Of a DNA stretch of 8,085 nucleotides, positions 6,028-8,085 are shown piece after piece (position 1 is the first letter of the stretch; the number at the start of each line of letters is the position of its first letter). The notes under the pieces were generated by a model, which made no database searches, was not told where the DNA came from, and worked only from the letters and a program-made list of their open reading frames with translations. The DNA comes from Lentisphaeria bacterium (GTDB lineage: Bacteria > Verrucomicrobiota > Lentisphaeria > Victivallales > JAUVCU01). The stretch spans positions 1 through 8,085 of the forward strand of contig JAUVCU010000055.1 in NCBI GenBank assembly GCA_030590715.1, read 5' to 3'. Both the position numbers and the translations under genes were made by a program.

Positions 6028-7176
6028 ATGAGCTACATGCATATTGATATCGATTCTGCTGTTTGTTCTAAAAAAATAGGGCAGCCCTGTGGAGATGTCT
6101 TTGATTATTTTAGAACAGAACAAGCGACAACGCTAATTATCTGCGATGGGCTTGGCTCTGGAATTAAAGCTAATATCAACGCTAATTTCTGCTGCTCCAG
6201 AATCAAAAAACTATTGTCGAATGGGATTTCCATGAGAAAGACATTCGAAAAGATTGTTAGAACAATGGAATCTATTAAAGGAAAGGAAGGACCTTACAGC
6301 GTTTTCACCCTTCTCAGAATATGCAAAGACGGCAATGCAACAGTCCTAAATTACGAGATGCCCCGTGCTATACTTGTAACAGAAAAATATGCTACAGAAC
6401 TTAAAAGAGAGCAGTTCCTAATTGATGGTTTTCCCGTTTATGAAAGTCATTACAAAATTAAGGCAGGGCAGGGGATACTGGCGTTAAGTGACGGTATTAC
6501 TGAAGCCGGATTGGGCGAACAGTTCGTAAAAGGTTGGGGAGTTTCTGGTGTTGTTAAGCACCTGAACCATTGTATAAACAGTGGAGTCAGTAGGAAGAAT
6601 CTATCAAAAAACATTTTGAGCCGTTCCGTTGAAATATGTGGTACAGGTACAAATGATGACTGCTCTGTTATTCTTGCCGGCTGTCGAAATGGAAATATTC
6701 TTAATATTTTAACCGGACCTCCGCTTAAACGATCTTATGATAAGAAAATTATAAGAGAATTTATTGAAAGGGAAGGGGAAAAAGTGATCTGCGGCGGGCA
6801 GACAGCTGTGATTTTCTCTCGGGAGTCTGCAAAAGAGATAACGTATGCAAAAGCTCAGCACGGTGATCTAGCCCCACCTTGTTCCTTTATGGAAGGAATA
6901 GAGTTAGTTACCGATGGAGCTCTGACCCTGAATCAGGTGTATCGCCTTCTTGATGAAGATATTGAAGCTTTGGATATGCGAAGTGCTGTTTCGCAAATGT
7001 GTTACCTTTTGCGTGAGGCTGATTTTATCACTTTTACTTTAGGTCAAGCTGATAATGATGCTCATCACGACATCTCTTTCCGACAGCGGGGTCTTTTACC
7101 ACGGGTGCAGGTTGTTAAAAAACTGGCTGAAAACCTTAAAAAACAGGGGAAGCTTGTCCTTATTAAAAAGGCCTGA
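6028..7176 (+). CDS. SpoIIE/PP2C-family serine phosphatase paired with the sensory hydrogenase
   Basis: A 382-residue soluble protein. Residues about 1-220 form a PP2C/SpoIIE phosphatase fold with the expected metal-site motifs: CGDVFDY (D23), ICDGLGSG (D40), LALSDGITEAG (D155) and GTNDDCSVI (D210/D211). Activity is therefore plausible. The family dephosphorylates Ser/Thr-phosphorylated proteins, often anti-anti-sigma (STAS) partners. Residues about 223-382 form a second domain with VICGGQTAVIF (253-263), PPCSFMEGIELVTDGALTL (283-301) and LGQADNDAHH (338-347). I recall this pattern, roughly CGGTTA...EGIDLVTEG, from other SpoIIE proteins beside [FeFe]-hydrogenases, but I know no function for it. 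The protein has 13 cysteines, many for a PP2C. The gene starts 3 bases after the hydrogenase stop, with AGGAAA (6013-6018) inside the end of that gene, so the two are surely cotranscribed and probably coupled. No kinase, STAS protein or sigma factor is nearby, so its target is unknown. Confidence 0.87.
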   Translation: MSYMHIDIDSAVCSKKIGQPCGDVFDYFRTEQATTLIICDGLGSGIKANINANFCCSRIKKLLSNGISMRKTFEKIVRTMESIKGKEGPYSVFTLLRICKDGNATVLNYEMPRAILVTEKYATELKREQFLIDGFPVYESHYKIKAGQGILALSDGITEAGLGEQFVKGWGVSGVVKHLNHCINSGVSRKNLSKNILSRSVEICGTGTNDDCSVILAGCRNGNILNILTGPPLKRSYDKKIIREFIEREGEKVICGGQTAVIFSRESAKEITYAKAQHGDLAPPCSFMEGIELVTDGALTLNQVYRLLDEDIEALDMRSAVSQMCYLLREADFITFTLGQADNDAHHDISFRQRGLLPRVQVVKKLAENLKKQGKLVLIKKA

Positions 7177-7192
7177 GTCCTTCTAGAGAAAA

Positions 7193-7414
7193 TTGCTCTC
7201 TGCTCAAGCAAAAACTCTTCAGACTATCGTTGAAAAAATGGTAGCTTTGGTTGAGGGAACGTATATACACACGGTAAATAATAGTCAATCATACAGTGCT
7301 GCAGTAAAGCCGGTTCAGCCAATAAAGAACACTCAACAAATTCCAAAGTATTCAAATTCTTCAGCAGCAGAAAAGATAATCCCGCTCGACGATGAGGATT
7401 TCGATGATTTTTAA
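7193..7414 (+). pseudogene. Chemoreceptor (MCP) C-terminal tail: remnant or small stand-alone protein
   Basis: A 73-codon frame from a TTG, with an in-frame TAG just upstream (7184-7186), so it cannot be much longer. The first 23 residues (LSAQAKTLQTIVEKMVALVEG and flanks) read like the end of a chemotaxis receptor's signalling helix, typically LSAQA-x-x-LQ-x-x-V. Next comes a Ser/Pro/Gln-rich flexible linker (about 27-60), then IIPLDDEDFDDF. That ending is typical of receptor tails, and DFDDF fits the x-[HFYW]-x-x-[HFYW] pentapeptide by which receptors tether CheR or CheB. The body of a receptor (ligand domain, HAMP, hairpin tip) is absent. Start signals are poor: TTG with only a weak AGAGAA close by; an internal ATG exists at 7238. 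It begins 16 bases after the phosphatase stop and has no terminator before it, so it should be transcribed with the hydrogenase pair. I favour the remnant of a deleted receptor gene. A live adaptor peptide is the alternative. Confidence 0.55.
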
Positions 7415-7442
7415 TAAGTAGAGAAAATAGTTGATATAAAAC

Positions 7443-7476
7443 AGCCGGTGTTTTCAAAGAATTGAAGACACCGGCT
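7443..7476. terminator. Bidirectional rho-independent terminator between convergent units
   Basis: AGCCGGTGT (7443-7451) pairs perfectly with ACACCGGCT (7468-7476). The stem continues through a G-T wobble and four A/T or C/G pairs to a 6-base loop at about 7457-7462. On the plus strand it runs into TTTT (7476-7479); on the minus strand it is followed by GTTTTAT. It ends the hydrogenase/phosphatase/receptor-tail unit on one side and the helicase gene (stop at 7483) on the other. Confidence 0.85.
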
Positions 7477-7482
7477 TTTGAA

Positions 7483-8085
7483 TTAATCGTCAAGCATGGC
7501 GAGGATATCGTCCAGGCCGCTCATAATATCAGCGCTTGCCATCGGTGTCAGATAGTCTTCGGGCTTATGGTAATCAACCAGATGATCCGGAAGTTCTCCG
7601 ATAAACATAGAATCCATCTGCTTACATGGCCGGCGCTTTTTCTCTTTAGCATCAAAACGCCATCGAGTCTTCGCTGTGGTAATAATATATCTTGTTTTAG
7701 CACGGGTAATTGAAACGTAGAAAAGCCTGCGCTCCTCCTCTTCTCCACCCTCTTTCATCGCTCTATCATGAGGGAACATACCATGCTCCATACCTATCTG
7801 GAAAACATAAGGATACTCAAGACCTTTAGAGGCGTGAACGGTAAGAAGTGTTACGGCATTTTCCTCTTCTTCATCTTCACTGCTGTCATCATCCTGCAGC
7901 ATAAAACGGCGGATAAAGTTTACGAGAAGTGGATTGGAATTCTTCTCTTCATAATATCCGACACTATTGATAAATTCGAAGATATTTTCCTGGCGCATTT
8001 CTGCCTCTCCGCGCTTTTTATACATCTTTAAAAGCCCTTCAAGGTAGCCGATCTCTTTGAGGTAATCGTGAACTCTCGCGCTCAA
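7483..8085 (-). CDS. Rep/UvrD-family superfamily 1A DNA helicase, C-terminal part (runs off the window)
   Basis: The last 200 codons of a larger gene; the 5' part lies beyond the right edge. The TTG at 8085 is just an internal Leu codon, not a start. Helicase motif V/Va is VTLLTVHASKGLEYPYVF (residues 78-95 of the visible part), followed by IGMEHGMFPHDRA. Motif VI is EEERRLFYVSITRAK (116-130), with R128 at the place of the family's ATP-contacting Arg. After motif VI, SMFIGELPDHLVDY resembles the SRFLLELP segment of E. coli Rep. The protein ends soon after with a short helix, LDDILAMLDD, as in Rep, and lacks the long basic C-terminal extension of UvrD/PcrA. The family unwinds DNA 3'-to-5' using ATP, in replication restart or repair. 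Odd feature: an acidic run, DDDSSEDEEEE (65-75), just before motif V. Rep-like is my preference, but PcrA/UvrD cannot be excluded without motifs I-IV. Confidence 0.9.
   Translation of the reverse strand: MSARVHDYLKEIGYLEGLLKMYKKRGEAEMRQENIFEFINSVGYYEEKNSNPLLVNFIRRFMLQDDDSSEDEEEENAVTLLTVHASKGLEYPYVFQIGMEHGMFPHDRAMKEGGEEEERRLFYVSITRAKTRYIITTAKTRWRFDAKEKKRRPCKQMDSMFIGELPDHLVDYHKPEDYLTPMASADIMSGLDDILAMLDD

Noticed and set aside
7224..7493. Minus-strand frame of 89 codons opposite the chemoreceptor tail
   Set aside because: It crosses the terminator hairpin and the helicase stop, has no domain, and the opposite strand has a far better explanation.
7462..8031. Other open frames over the helicase region on both strands (7462-7713, 7548-7748, 7768-8031)
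   Set aside because: They overlap the helicase coding frame, which has motifs V and VI; one of them also starts inside the terminator.
1..8085. CRISPR arrays, tRNA/rRNA genes, insertion sequences or integrase/attachment sites
   Set aside because: No regularly spaced repeats, cloverleaf-like sequence, transposase motifs or terminal repeats were seen on reading through both strands.

Overview
The window is low-GC DNA (roughly 40% by eye) from a diderm (Gram-negative-type), probably anaerobic bacterium. The diderm inference rests on an MlaA/VacJ protein and an MlaC protein, which act at the outer membrane and in the periplasm. The anaerobe inference rests on a sensory-type [FeFe]-hydrogenase. 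The lineage cannot be fixed from the sequence. An anaerobic deltaproteobacterium-like, Fibrobacterota/Chitinispirillum-like or spirochaete-like genome would all fit.

Layout. Positions 1-86 are a short AT-rich stretch with one inverted repeat. Positions 87-4009 (minus strand) are a compact three-gene operon read in the order mlaA, mlaC, RND transporter. It starts from a perfect TTGACA-17-TATAAT promoter at 4036-4064. Positions 4010-4236 are a divergent intergenic region. Positions 4237-7176 (plus strand) are two nearly contiguous genes: a PAS-containing [FeFe]-hydrogenase-like H2 sensor and a SpoIIE/PP2C phosphatase with an extra C-terminal domain. Positions 7193-7414 (plus) are a 73-codon open frame that looks like the C-terminal tail of a methyl-accepting chemotaxis protein. 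A bidirectional hairpin terminator at 7443-7476 separates it from a convergent Rep/UvrD-family helicase gene, whose 3' 200 codons run off the right edge.

How the genes work together. The minus-strand operon looks like a phospholipid or hydrophobic-lipid trafficking system: MlaA at the outer membrane, MlaC as periplasmic shuttle, and an RND pump where the classical Mla system has the MlaFEDB ABC complex. MlaA and the RND protein share an almost identical acidic Asp/Phe motif (DSDFD-x-FE...FEE) in parts expected to face the periplasm. This may be a common docking site for the lysine-rich MlaC, and it is the observation I rate highest. The plus-strand pair looks like an H2- or redox-responsive signalling module. 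The hydrogenase keeps its cluster cysteines but has lost the proton-relay cysteine and two methionines of the active-site pocket, as sensory enzymes do. It is coupled to a phosphatase with an intact set of metal-binding aspartates. The chemoreceptor tail at the end of this unit may be the debris of a former chemotaxis partner or a small live adaptor.
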